DNA of 64,000 nt from DATAGF01 sp963813355 (GCA_963813355.1 CAWEYS010000018.1:142763-206762), one strand, 5' to 3'; positions 26,676 through 35,895 are shown, counted from the stretch's first letter. Program-made: numbers and translations. Notes: generated from the letters alone by a model not told the origin.

Positions 26676-27499
26676 CCCTCGAGGCGCCGGCCAAGCTCAA
26701 CCTGCGCCTGCTGGTCGGGCCGAGGCGCGCCGACGGCTACCACCCCCTGACGACCCTGATGGTCGCGCTCGACGGCCTCGCGGACACCGTCACCGTCGCC
26801 CCGGCCGAGGCACGGCGGGTGACCTGCCCCGGCATCGAGGGGCCCGCCAACCTGGCATGGCGCGCCCTCGACGCCCTGGAGGCCGAGGCCGGCCGGCCGC
26901 TCCCGTGCGCGGTGGCGATCGACAAGCGCGTCCCCGCCCAGGCCGGGCTGGGCGGCGGCTCGAGCGACGCGGCCGCGGCGCTGGTCGGCGCCGACCGCCT
27001 CCACGGCCTCGATCTCGGGCCGGAGCGGCTCGAGCGGGTCGCGGCCCGGGTCGGCTCGGACGTGCCGTTCTTCGTCCGCGGCGGCGCCCAGTGGGCCGAG
27101 GGGCGCGGCGAGCTCCTGCGGCCCGCGTCGGTGGCGCCCTTCGCGGCCGTGCTGGCCAAGGGCGACGCCGGCCTCTCGACCGCGGCGGTCTACGGCGCCT
27201 TCGACCGCCTCCCGCCGCCCCCGGCGGTCGTTGCTGCCTCACGCAAGCACCTGTCGTACGCGGAGGTCGTTGCTGGATCACGCAACGACCTATGGGGCGC
27301 GGCGCTTGCCCTCGCGCCGGGGCTCGGGGCGACGGCCCGGGCGCTCGCGGCGGCCGGCGCCGACGCGGTGCTGCTGTGCGGCAGCGGCTCGTGCCTGGCG
27401 GGCCTCTTCCCGACGCGGCCCGACGCCGAGGCGGCGGCCGCGCGCCTGGACCTGCCCGGGTTCCGCGCCGTGGTCGAGGGCCCCGCCGGCACCGCCTAG
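26672..27499 (+). CDS. ispE: 4-diphosphocytidyl-2-C-methyl-D-erythritol kinase IspE
   Basis: 275 residues, GHMP kinase. VTLEAPAKLNLRLLVGPRR with HPLTTLMVALDGLAD, the phosphate loop KRVPAQAGLGGGSSDAAAAL, SDVPFFVRGGAQWAEGRGE and the C-terminal LLCGSGSCLAGLF are diagnostic. It phosphorylates CDP-ME in the MEP isoprenoid pathway. GTG 26672 overlaps the rsmA stop. Between ~residues 185 and 206 there is an unusual stretch (VVAASRKHLSYAEVVAGSRN) encoded by two copies of a palindromic repeat, where homologues have a shorter loop before NDLW. Confidence 0.92.
   Translation: MTLEAPAKLNLRLLVGPRRADGYHPLTTLMVALDGLADTVTVAPAEARRVTCPGIEGPANLAWRALDALEAEAGRPLPCAVAIDKRVPAQAGLGGGSSDAAAALVGADRLHGLDLGPERLERVAARVGSDVPFFVRGGAQWAEGRGELLRPASVAPFAAVLAKGDAGLSTAAVYGAFDRLPPPPAVVAASRKHLSYAEVVAGSRNDLWGAALALAPGLGATARALAAAGADAVLLCGSGSCLAGLFPTRPDAEAAAARLDLPGFRAVVEGPAGTA
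27227..27250 (+). repeat. Short palindromic repeat, copy 2 (inside ispE)
   Basis: GTCGTTGCTGCCTCACGCAA then GCAC. Same core as copy 1 but the right arm is imperfect. Translated VVAASRKH, in the same frame relative to the repeat as the other coding copies. Confidence 0.6.
27265..27290 (+). repeat. Short palindromic repeat, copy 3 (inside ispE)
   Basis: Perfect 9-bp arms GGTCGTTGC and GCAACGACC around the 8-nt loop TGGATCAC; 38 bp after copy 2. Translated VVAGSRND. The most symmetrical member of the family. Confidence 0.65.
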
Positions 27500-28302
27500 C
27501 CGCGGTGGGAGAGGAGGAACTCCAGCGAGGCCGCGTTGAAGGTGTCGGGATCCTCGTGGAGGCCGCCGTGGGAGAGGTGCTCGAAGACGACCACGGTGCT
27601 GTCCGGGATGCCCTCGGTGAGGGGGCCGGCGAAGCGGGTTGACGTGCACAGGTCGCGACCGCCGAAGGTGATCAGGACGGGCGCGCCGATGTCGCCGAGC
27701 ACGCCTGAGGCGTCGTGGTCGAGCACCGCCTGGCACTGGGCCAGGAATGCCTCGAGCGGCTGGGCCGGGCGCCCGCGCACGAAGTCGTCGAGGCCGGCGA
27801 CGAAGTCGGGCCGCTCGGCGTACATCTCGGGCGTGAAGCACCAGGGGAAGATGCCCATGATCACGGCGTCGGCCACGGCCGGCACTCCCTCGGCGAGCGC
27901 CATCCAGCTCTCGAGCAGGGTCCGCAGGAACGGATCGGTCGCGTCCCAGGCGCTGTGGAGCGACAGCGAGCGGACCCGGGCGGGGTGCCGGGCGGCCAGG
28001 TGGGTGCCGACCGCCGCGCCGAGCGAGACCCCGGCGACGTGCGCCCGCTCGACCTCGATCGCGTCGAGGAAGGCGGCCATCTGGTCGGCGTAGGCCTCGG
28101 TCGAGTACGGCCCTGCGGGCTTCGAGCTCTCGCCCGAGCCGGGCAGGTCGACGCTGATGCAGCGGAAGTGCTCGGTGTGGGCCGGAAGCTGGAACGCGTA
28201 GCAGGCGTGGTCCGCGCCCGTGTAGGGGATCAGCAGCAGCGGCTCGCCCGCCCCCTGGTCGTCGTAGTTGAGGGTGAGCCCGGCCGCCTCGACCGTGGGC
28301 AT
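27496..28302 (-). CDS. Alpha/beta hydrolase
   Basis: 268 residues. LLIPYTGADHACYAFQLPAH (oxyanion region), VDLPGSGESSKP, VAGVSLGAAVGTHLA (nucleophile elbow GVSLG), LITFGGRDLCTS (acid Asp) and EHLSHGGLHEDP (catalytic His) define the fold. Similar to 3-oxoadipate enol-lactonase and other ring-product hydrolases, but specificity cannot be read. It lies downstream of an acyl-CoA ligase/BadI-like set in the same direction with an 80-bp gap, so a shared catabolic role is possible. Convergent with ispE (4-nt overlap). Confidence 0.8.
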   Translation of the reverse strand: MPTVEAAGLTLNYDDQGAGEPLLLIPYTGADHACYAFQLPAHTEHFRCISVDLPGSGESSKPAGPYSTEAYADQMAAFLDAIEVERAHVAGVSLGAAVGTHLAARHPARVRSLSLHSAWDATDPFLRTLLESWMALAEGVPAVADAVIMGIFPWCFTPEMYAERPDFVAGLDDFVRGRPAQPLEAFLAQCQAVLDHDASGVLGDIGAPVLITFGGRDLCTSTRFAGPLTEGIPDSTVVVFEHLSHGGLHEDPDTFNAASLEFLLSHRG

Positions 28303-28382
28303 CCGCCTACCTCCGCTCGACGTCGCCGAGGGGCGAGCCTACGACCCGCCGAGGGCGCCTGTCGAGCCGCGCGGCCCGCCCC

Positions 28383-30045
28383 TCAGCGGCTGATCGAGAT
28401 GCCGGCGGCCTCGCGGTCGAACGTGTCGGCGGTGACCCCCTGCTCGCGCAGGGGCACCTTCTGGATGCGCTCGGTCGGGGTCTTGGGGAGCCGGTCGACG
28501 AAGCGGATGTAGCGCGGGACCATGAAGTAGGGCATGCGCTCGGCGAGCCAGAGCGTGAGCTCGACGGGGTCGGGCACGGCGCCCTCGGCGACGCAGACCA
28601 CGAGGATCTCGTCCTCGCTCGAGGCGCCCTCGCCGGCCTTCACGCCGACGGCCGCGCTCTCGGCGACCCCCGGGTGGTCGTTGACGATCTTCTCGACCTC
28701 CATCGAGGAGACGTTCTCGCCCCGGCGGCGGATGTAGTCCTTGACCCGGTCCATGAAGTAGACGTAGCCGTCGGCGTCCATGCGGCCCAGGTCGCCGGTG
28801 TGCAGCTTGAGGTTGCGGAAGTCCTCGGCGGTCTTCTCGGGCATGCCGTAGTAGGCGCGCATGACGATGTTGGGGATCTTCATGTCGACCACGATCTCGC
28901 CCGGGGTCTCGGGCGGCAGGGGCCGGTCGGTCCCCGGCTCGACGATGCTCACCTCGTAGCCCGGGTTGGCCACCCCGCAGGAGCCCAGGCGGGGCGGGGC
29001 GGTGGGGTCCATCACCGTCGCGACGCCCGTCTCGGTGAGCCCGTAGCCCTCGGTGAGGGCCACCCCGAAGCGCTCCTCGAACTCGTGGTAGATGTCCCGC
29101 GGGGCCGGGGCGGCGGAGATCGTGTGGACCGAGTGGGCCCGGTCGAGCGGTCCGGCCGGCTGGTTCCAGAGGAAGTAGAGCATGGCGCCGATGCCGTTGA
29201 AGGTCGTGGCCCCGGCGTCGATCGCCTGCTGCCAGAAGCGGCTGCCGGAGAAGCGCTCGACGTAGGCCACCCGGGCGCCCGCCAGCAGCGCGGGGTACGC
29301 GCACAGCACCTGGGCGTTCGAGTGGAACAGGGGAAGGCACGAGAAGTAGGTCTCGTCGCGCAGGTCGGCGGGCGACAGCGCCGCGCAGCCGCGAGAGCAC
29401 CTCGATCCAGCTCCGCGCCGAGAAGTAGTCGGCGGCGTTCTGCTTGATCACCCCCTTCGAGCGGCCGGTGGTGCCCGACGTGAACATGATGCGGGCGTCG
29501 TCCGTCCAGGAGGGGGCGACGCCCTGCGGCTCGGCGTCGGGGCCGTCCATCAGGGCCGCGAGGGGCTCCCACGGCAGCGAGGGATCGGGCCCCGCGCCCT
29601 CGCCGCCCGTCGGCACGACGACGACCCGCTCCAGCCGCGGCAGCTCGCCGGCGACCAGGGCGAGCCGGTCGAGGTAGGCGTCCGCGATCACCAGCCAGCG
29701 CGACTCGACGAGGTTGATCGTCCAGGACAGGAAGTCGCCCTTGTAGGCCGTGTTGATCGGGCTCATCACGGCGCCGGCCTTGAGGATGCCGTACCAGACC
29801 GGCACGAACTCCTCGCAGTTGGGAAGCAGGACGCTCACCGACTCGCCCGGGCGCACGCCGCGGGCGATCAGGCCGTTGGCCACCCGGTTGGCCCGCGCGT
29901 TGACCTCGCCGTAGCCGAGCCAGGGCCCGTCGGCGAAGCGCAGGTAGTCGCGGTCGGGGTGCTCCTCGGCGCGGCGCCGCAGGATCTCGGCGAGGACCCA
30001 CGTGGTGGGGTCCTCGTGCGCGTACCAGTCGCTCCAGTCGCCCAT
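28383..30045 (-). CDS. Acyl-CoA synthetase (AMP-forming), one frame break
   Basis: About 554 residues. ANL-superfamily motifs: MFTSGTTGRSKGVIKQN (A3 P-loop), LTEGYGLTETGVATVMDP (A5), KLHTGDLGRMDADGYVYFMDRVKDYIRRRGENVSS (A7-A8) and KTPTERIQKVPLRE with the A10 catalytic Lys. N-terminal residues ~1-235 are in one frame and the rest in another, with the change near 29390 (one surplus base). It activates a carboxylic acid to its CoA thioester through an acyl-adenylate. With the BadI-like gene 13 bp upstream, an alicyclic or aromatic acid substrate is a reasonable guess. Confidence 0.85.
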
Positions 30046-30058
30046 CAGCGCCACCCTC

Positions 30059-30865
30059 TCACGCCGGCTCGGGGCCCTGGCCGTCGCGGAACCTGCGCCA
30101 GTCGGCGGGCCGCTTCTCCTGGAAGGAGGCGATGCCCTCCTTGGGCTCGGGCCCGTGGACGTGGTTCAGGGCCATCAGCTCCATCCCGTGATTGGTCAAC
30201 GAGTAGAGGGCGTCGGTGCGGGCGTTGAGGGCGATCTTGGCCAGGCGCAGGCCCTGGGGCGAGCGGCGCAGGATCTCGGCGCACCAGCGGTCGACCTCGG
30301 CGTCGAGCTCCTCGTCGGGGACGACGGCGTTCACCAGCCCCATCGCCAGGGCCTCCTCGGCGCTGTACTGGCGGGTGACGAACAGGACCTCGCGGCCGCG
30401 CTTCTCGCCCACGACGGCCGGGATGAGCTGGGAGCCCCACCAGAGGGGCGCGTTGCCGATCCGCGGGCCCGCCTGGCCGAAGCGGCCCGACGTGCCCGAG
30501 ATCGTGAGGTCCGAGATCATGTTCAGCTCGTTCCCGCCGCCGATGCAGTAGCCGCGCACGCGGCACAGGATCGGCTTGCCGTTGTCGCGCATGGCGGTCG
30601 CGAGCCGGGGCGCGTCGATGTGTGCGACGCGCTTCTCGGCCATGGTGCGGGTGGGCTCGCGCACGTCGCCGCCCACGCAGAAGGCACGCTCGCCGGCGCC
30701 GGTGAAGACGATCACGCCCACCGCCTCGTCGTCGGCGGCCGCCTCGAAGGCCTCGCACAGCTCCAGGATGGTCCGGCCGCGGAAGGCGTTCAGCCGCTCG
30801 GGGCGGTTGATCGTGATCGTGGCCCGGCCGCCGGCGACCTCGTAGAGGATGTCCTCGTAGGGCAC
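30059..30865 (-). CDS. Enoyl-CoA hydratase/isomerase family, BadI-like ring hydrolase
   Basis: 268 residues, crotonase fold: INRPERLNAFRGRT, GAGERAFCVGGDVREP (oxyanion hole), RVRGYCIGGGNELNMISDLTIS and FGQAGPRIG. NAFRG, AFCxGGD, GYxIGGGN and FGQxGP are shared with 2-ketocyclohexanecarboxyl-CoA hydrolase (BadI) and MenB rather than with fatty-acid hydratases. BadI cleaves the alicyclic ring to pimelyl-CoA in cyclohexanecarboxylate and benzoate degradation. It sits between an acyl-CoA ligase and a nitroreductase-like gene, all on one strand and closely spaced. Exact reaction is inference. Confidence 0.75.
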   Translation of the reverse strand: MPYEDILYEVAGGRATITINRPERLNAFRGRTILELCEAFEAAADDEAVGVIVFTGAGERAFCVGGDVREPTRTMAEKRVAHIDAPRLATAMRDNGKPILCRVRGYCIGGGNELNMISDLTISGTSGRFGQAGPRIGNAPLWWGSQLIPAVVGEKRGREVLFVTRQYSAEEALAMGLVNAVVPDEELDAEVDRWCAEILRRSPQGLRLAKIALNARTDALYSLTNHGMELMALNHVHGPEPKEGIASFQEKRPADWRRFRDGQGPEPA

Positions 30866-30875
30866 CCGGCGGGGG

Positions 30876-31904
30876 TCAGTCGTCGGCCGGCAGGAACTTG
30901 GAGGAGTCGATCCCGTGCTCCTCCATCAGCCGCGCGAACGTCTCGCGCATCTCGTCCGGGTAGTCCGGCAGGTCCTCGGTCGCCAGGACGTCCTCGGCGT
31001 GCGCGCGCAGCGCGGGGCCCAGGTCCCAGTCGTCGTCGTCCAGCAGGCGCCGGATCTCGCGGGCGGGGAAGTGCAGCAGGCCGGGGTCGCGGCCGTGGCG
31101 CTCGGCGATCGCGACGATCTCCTCGAACCGCCCGGGGAGCGGCGCCGGATCCTGGATCAGCCCCTTCTCGCGCAGCAGCGCGACCGTGGCGGGATCGGAC
31201 GCGAACGGCCGGCCGAAGGCGTTCTCGTGGAAGAGCCGGTCGAGCTTCAGGCGCGGGCGCTGGCCGCCGGCGTCCGCGCTCTCGAGCGGGTAGCCGACCG
31301 CGTGGCCCCAGGTGAAGCGGTAGTGGGGCGGCAGGCCGAAGGCCTTCTCCACGCCGCCGGGCTTGCGCCCGAAGGCGATCAGGCAGTTGCCGAGCCCCAG
31401 CCCGGCGCCGGCGGCGATGGCGTTCGCGACGGCCTGGCCGCTCTCGAAGCGCAGCAGGATCTCGGTGCGCTCGGGCGGGAAGCTCATCAGGCGCGGGATC
31501 GTCTGGGTCATCGAGAACTCGTAGTTCCAGCCGTGGTACTTGGTCGTGCCGCCCGCCAGGCTCACGGTGGAGATGCCGTCGACCGCCCGGCCGTACCAGG
31601 CGTTGAGGTTCGTCAGCCAGATGATCAGGTGCGAGCACTGGTCGATGATCTGGACGTTGAAGCCCGAGACGCACTCCTCGAGCTCCTCCCAGACGTCGCA
31701 CTCGTCCTTGCGGAGGACGATGGCCTCGGTGCAGTTGATGTTCCCCTGGCACGAGGCGAAGCGGGCCGCCTGCAGCATGGCCTCGATCTTCCAGCGCTCG
31801 ACGGGACGGTCGGCGTCGAAGTAGCGGATGCTGCGGCGGTTGCCGAGCGCCTGCAGGATGGGGACGTCCGGGACGTCCGAGCTGGAGGGGGGTGCGTCCG
31901 ACAC
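30876..31904 (-). CDS. Nitroreductase-family protein with long C-terminal extension
   Basis: 342 residues. The first ~215 are nitroreductase-like: QALGNRRSIRYFDADRPVERWKIEAMLQAARFA with the FMN-phosphate Arg pair, and NAIAAGAGLGLGNCLIAFGRKPGGVEKAF near the second FMN contact. The remaining ~125 residues (RLKLDRLFHENAFGRPF onward) are charged and not part of the usual fold. Its partner genes (BadI-like, ligase) suggest a redox step on a CoA-bound ring. It ends 10 bp before the BadI-like gene. No close functional assignment can be made. Confidence 0.75.
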   Translation of the reverse strand: MSDAPPSSSDVPDVPILQALGNRRSIRYFDADRPVERWKIEAMLQAARFASCQGNINCTEAIVLRKDECDVWEELEECVSGFNVQIIDQCSHLIIWLTNLNAWYGRAVDGISTVSLAGGTTKYHGWNYEFSMTQTIPRLMSFPPERTEILLRFESGQAVANAIAAGAGLGLGNCLIAFGRKPGGVEKAFGLPPHYRFTWGHAVGYPLESADAGGQRPRLKLDRLFHENAFGRPFASDPATVALLREKGLIQDPAPLPGRFEEIVAIAERHGRDPGLLHFPAREIRRLLDDDDWDLGPALRAHAEDVLATEDLPDYPDEMRETFARLMEEHGIDSSKFLPADD

Positions 31905-32007
31905 GGCGGCCTCCGGGTCCGGGGGGATACCGCCGCAGCGTACCTGTGAGCCGCCGGCGGCCTTCGACCGGTGACCGGGGCCGCGGCCGGCTCCCGGGAC
32001 CCTGGGC

Positions 32008-32013
32008 TACACT
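32008..32013 (+). promoter_or_regulatory. -10 box, leaderless arrangement
   Basis: TACACT, exactly 6 nt before GTG 32020 and with no ribosome-binding site, identical in hexamer and spacing to the moaD upstream region. Confidence 0.5.
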
Positions 32014-32019
32014 CGGCGC

Positions 32020-32389
32020 GTGTCCGACCCGCTCGTGATCGAGGCCCGGCCGGAGACCGCGGGTGGCCGGCTGAGGCAGTGGTTGCGCGGCCGGCGCCTG
32101 ATGCTCTCCGGCATCCTCGCGCTGGCCGAGGTCGTGGCGTTCCTGATCTGGCGGCCGAGCGCCATCCTGATGGGCGCGCTGGCGGTGGCGCTGCTTGGTC
32201 GTGAGCGTGGCGCTCGCGACGCGCCTCCCCGCAGGGGTCCTGAGGGACGTGCTGTGGATCGTCGCGATCGCCCAGGCCATCGTCGTGGTCATCCCGCTCG
32301 TGGTGGGGCTGTCGCTGGTGGCCGCGCTGGTCGTCGCCATCGGCCTGATCGTCGCCCTGGTCGTGGTCGCCGCGCGCTGGCGCGTCTGA
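32020..32389 (+). CDS. Small integral membrane protein (one frame break)
   Basis: About 122 residues when joined. First frame: MSDPLVIEARPETAGGRLRQWL, then helices LMLSGILALAEVVAFLIW and AILMGALAVALL; after one surplus base near 32194 the second frame gives VVSVALATRL, VLWIVAIAQAIVVVIPLVVGL and ALVVAIGLIVALVVVAARWRV. Four hydrophobic helices with a short polar N-terminus. I do not recognise the family. The subtilase gene starts 4 nt after its stop, so the two are probably co-expressed. Confidence 0.55.
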
Positions 32390-32393
32390 CGCC

Positions 32394-33728
32394 GTGCTGA
32401 GCCCGGCGGCACCCCCGCCGCCGCTCGCGGCGGCGGCCTCGGAGCGGCCCGCCCTGCACGCGACCGCCCCCGACCCGCTCGCCGCCGGCCAGGCCCATCT
32501 GGGCCAGATCGGATGGACGCCCCCGCCCCGCGGGGGCGCGCGGCCGCTGGTGGCGGTGCTCGACACGGGCGTCGATCCGTCGTCGCCGGACCTGGCGGGC
32601 GTCGTGCTGACGGGGGCGGGCCGCTCCTTCGTGGCCGCCAGCCCCGATCCGACGTCGGACCCCGAGGGGCACGGCACGCACGTCGCCGGGATCATCGCGG
32701 CGTCCACGGGCAACGGGGTCGGCGGCAGCGGGGTCGCGGCGGCGCGCATCCTCCCGGTCACGGTCGCCGACGCGAGCGGCCGCACGACCGCCTCCGCCCT
32801 GGTGCGGGGCCTGGCCTACGCGTCGGGGCGGGGCGCGCGCGTCATCAACATCTCCTTCGGCGGGCGGGGCTTCTCGAAGGTCGAGCAGGACGCGATCGAC
32901 GCGGCGGCGCTGCGCGGCGCCCTCATCGTCGTCGCCGCGGGCAACACGGGCGGCGGGGCCACGCCGGACTACCCCGGCGCCTACCGCCAGGTGCTGGCCG
33001 TGGGCGCCCTCGGGGCCTCCGGGCGCCCGCTGAACGTCTCGGCCCGCGGCCCCCAGGTGGCCCTGGCCGCCCCGGGCGAGGCGATCCTCTCGACCGCCCC
33101 CGGCGGCTCGCCGGCGCTCGTCCCGCGGACGGGCACCTCGATGGCGGCCGCCGTGGTCTCGGGGGCCGCGGCGCGGATCATCGCCGCCCGTCCGGGCCTG
33201 ACGGCGCAGCAGGTGCGCGAGATCCTCGAGACCAGCGCGCGGGACGTCCCGCCCACGGGGCCGGATCCCGGCACCGGCGCCGGGGCGCTCGACCTGGCGG
33301 CCGCCCTGGCGGCGCCCGATCCGCCGCGGGGCGACCCCGAGCCGAACGACGATCCCGTCCTCGCCGCCGGGACCCGGCCGCTGCTGCCGGGGGACGGCCC
33401 GGCCCGGCGCACCGTCCGCGGCCGCACCGGCTCGTGGAGCGATCCGCGCGACGGCTTCGCGGTCCAGCTCGCGGCCGGCCAGCGGCTGAGCGCGAGCCTC
33501 CGGGGCCCCGCGGCGGCCGACCTCGACCTGGTGCTCTGGCGCCCCGGCGCGCGCGGCGGCAGGCGCGGCCGCGCCTACGCCCGCACCTGGCTGGCGGCCG
33601 CCTCGCTCGGGCCGTCGTCGAGCGAGTCGATCTCGTTCACGGCCTCGGCCGCCGGTCTCTACACCCTCGAGGTCCAGGGCGTCCGGACGGCCGGGCGCTA
33701 CGCCCTGACGGCCGAGCGCGGCCCGTAA
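32394..33728 (+). CDS. Subtilisin-like serine protease (S8) with C-terminal PPC-like domain
   Basis: 444 residues. Catalytic triad: Asp in VAVLDTGVDPSSPDL, His in GHGTHVAGIIA, Ser in GTSMAAAVVSGAAA; oxyanion Asn in VVAAGNTGG. The catalytic domain covers ~residues 45-305, followed by an acidic linker (DPEPNDDP) and a beta-rich prepeptidase-C-like region ending RYALTAERGP. It should act outside the cytoplasm, yet from GTG 32394 there is only a short hydrophobic Ala/Pro stretch and no clear charged-hydrophobic signal peptide; the 5' end may be affected by an error. Confidence 0.87.
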   Translation: MLSPAAPPPPLAAAASERPALHATAPDPLAAGQAHLGQIGWTPPPRGGARPLVAVLDTGVDPSSPDLAGVVLTGAGRSFVAASPDPTSDPEGHGTHVAGIIAASTGNGVGGSGVAAARILPVTVADASGRTTASALVRGLAYASGRGARVINISFGGRGFSKVEQDAIDAAALRGALIVVAAGNTGGGATPDYPGAYRQVLAVGALGASGRPLNVSARGPQVALAAPGEAILSTAPGGSPALVPRTGTSMAAAVVSGAAARIIAARPGLTAQQVREILETSARDVPPTGPDPGTGAGALDLAAALAAPDPPRGDPEPNDDPVLAAGTRPLLPGDGPARRTVRGRTGSWSDPRDGFAVQLAAGQRLSASLRGPAAADLDLVLWRPGARGGRRGRAYARTWLAAASLGPSSSESISFTASAAGLYTLEVQGVRTAGRYALTAERGP

Positions 33729-33782
33729 CCGCAACGCTCGCCCCTTTCGGCGCGGCCCGCGAGGGTCCAGAATGGGCGGTCG

Positions 33783-35870
33783 ATGACGACGGCACCCAAG
33801 GCGCCACCGGCACGCGATCTCAGCGACCCGGCGCTCTACATCAACCGCGAGATCTCGTGGCTCGACTTCAACGAGCGCGTCCTGGCGCTGGCGCGCGACC
33901 CGGACGTGCCGCTGCTGGAGCGCTGCAAGTTCCTCGCGATCTTCACGAGCAACCTGGACGAGTTCTTCATGGTCCGTGTGGCGACGGTCCAGGACGCCCT
34001 CGAGTCCGGCCGCCTGCCGTCGACCCCGGACAAGCTCGCGCGGGAGGACGTGCTCGACCGCATCCACGAGCGCGTCACGGAGCTCACGGCCGAGCAGACC
34101 CGCATCTGGCACGAGGAGCTGAGCCCCGGGCTCGCCGCGGCGGGCATCCGGGTGACGGACTACGACGACCTGGGCGCCGACGAGCGCCGCGCCGTCGACG
34201 AGCGCTTCGACCGCGAGGTCTACCCCGTGCTCACGCCGCTGGCCGTGGGCCCCGGGCTGCCCTTCCCGTACATCTCGGGCCTGTCGCTCAACCTCGGCCT
34301 GCGCGTGCGCGACCCCGTGAAGGGGGAGACCCGGTTCGCGCGCGTCAAGGTTCCCCCGCGCCTGCCGCGCCTGATCCCGGTCGACGACCGGCTGGTCTTC
34401 ATCGAGGACGTCATCGAGGCCCACGTGGAGCGGCTCTTCCCGGGCATGGAGGTGGTCGAGACCGCGCGGTTCCGGGTGACGCGCGACGCGGACTTCTCGA
34501 TCTCCGACGAGTCGGACGACCTGATCGGCGCGGTCGAGGCCCAGCTGCGCCGGCGCCGGTTCGGCCACGTCGTGCGGCTGGAGGTCGAGGAGGCGGCGCC
34601 GAACCGCCTGATCGAGGATCTGATGCAGGCGCTGGAGGTCGACGAGCGGGACACCTACCGCGTCCGGCCCCCGCTCGACTTCACGATGCTCTGGTCCCTG
34701 GCCACCATGGACCGCCCGGACCTGCGCGACCCGCCCTGGGAGCCGCGCACCCGCCCGCGGCTGCGCCCCGAGGACGGCGAGAAGCTGGACCTGTTCGCCG
34801 TCATCCGCGACGGCGACGTGCTGGTGCACCACCCCTACGACGACTTCCACAGCAGCGTGGAGCGGTTCGTCGAGCAGGCGGTGGAGGACCCGAACGTCCT
34901 CGCCATCAAGCAGACGGTGTACCGCACCAGCGGCGACGCGCCGATCGTCCCCGCGCTGATGCGCGCCGCGGAGCAGGGCAAGCAGACGGTCTGCCTGGTC
35001 GAGCTGCAGGCCCGATTCGACGAGGAGCGCAACATCCAGTGGGCGCGGGCCCTGGAGCGCGCCGGCGTGCACGTCGTCTACGGCATGTCAGGGCTGAAGA
35101 CCCACGCCAAGGTCGCCCTGGTCGTGCGTCGCGAGGGCGACCGGGTGCGGCGCTACGTCCACATCGGCACCGGCAACTACAACCCGTTGACCGCCCGCCT
35201 CTACACGGACCTCGGCCTGTTCACCTGCCGGGAGGACCTCGCCGAGGACGTCGCCGACCTCTTCAACCACCTCACGGGCTTCGCCCGGGCGCCGAGCTAC
35301 CGCAAGGCCCTCGTGGCCCCCGACCACATCCGCGACGGCATCATCGCCGAGATCGAGCGCGCGGTGCGCGCGCACGCCCCGGACTCGCCGTCGCGGGTCG
35401 TCATGAAGATGAACTCGATCATCGACGGGCCGGTGATCCAGGCGATCTACCGGGCGTCGCAGGCGGGGGTGCCGGTCGACCTGATCGTGCGCGGCATCGC
35501 GGGGCTGCGCCCCGGGGTGCCCGGCGTGAGCGAGAACGTCCGGGTCATCTCGATCGTGGGCCGGTTCCTCGAGCACGCCCGCATCTTCTCCTTCACGGCC
35601 GACGGCGAGACCGCCTACTGGATCGGCTCGGCCGACATGATGGCGCGCAACCTCGACAACCGCGTCGAGCTGATCGCGCCGGTCGAGGACCCGGCGGCCA
35701 CCGCCGAGATCCAGGACGTCCTCGACCTGCAGCTCGCCGACACGGCCCTGGCGTGGGAGCTCGGCGCGGACGGATCGTGGTCGCGGGTCATGCCGGAGCC
35801 CGGCCAGGACCCGCTGAACTCCCAGGAGGCGCTCGTGGAGCGCGCCCGCCGGGCGGCGCGGCTGAGCTGA
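33783..35870 (+). CDS. ppk1: Polyphosphate kinase 1
   Basis: 695 residues with the four PPK1 domains. N domain: YINREISWLDFNERVL, CKFLAIFTSNLDEFFMVRV; head: FPYISGLSLNLG; C1/C2: DVLVHHPYDDFHSSVERFV, LAIKQTVYRTSGD, VELQARFDEERNI, GLKTHAKVALVVRRE (autophosphorylated His), HIGTGNYNPLTARLYTD, MKMNSIIDG and GSADMMARNLDNRVEL. It polymerises the gamma-phosphate of ATP into polyphosphate and can run in reverse. It fits the phosphate-handling theme with the pst genes but is 20 kb away. No ppx is adjacent. Confidence 0.95.
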   Translation: MTTAPKAPPARDLSDPALYINREISWLDFNERVLALARDPDVPLLERCKFLAIFTSNLDEFFMVRVATVQDALESGRLPSTPDKLAREDVLDRIHERVTELTAEQTRIWHEELSPGLAAAGIRVTDYDDLGADERRAVDERFDREVYPVLTPLAVGPGLPFPYISGLSLNLGLRVRDPVKGETRFARVKVPPRLPRLIPVDDRLVFIEDVIEAHVERLFPGMEVVETARFRVTRDADFSISDESDDLIGAVEAQLRRRRFGHVVRLEVEEAAPNRLIEDLMQALEVDERDTYRVRPPLDFTMLWSLATMDRPDLRDPPWEPRTRPRLRPEDGEKLDLFAVIRDGDVLVHHPYDDFHSSVERFVEQAVEDPNVLAIKQTVYRTSGDAPIVPALMRAAEQGKQTVCLVELQARFDEERNIQWARALERAGVHVVYGMSGLKTHAKVALVVRREGDRVRRYVHIGTGNYNPLTARLYTDLGLFTCREDLAEDVADLFNHLTGFARAPSYRKALVAPDHIRDGIIAEIERAVRAHAPDSPSRVVMKMNSIIDGPVIQAIYRASQAGVPVDLIVRGIAGLRPGVPGVSENVRVISIVGRFLEHARIFSFTADGETAYWIGSADMMARNLDNRVELIAPVEDPAATAEIQDVLDLQLADTALAWELGADGSWSRVMPEPGQDPLNSQEALVERARRAARLS

Positions 35871-35895
35871 CCTCCCCGTCGGGGAGTGCGATATC

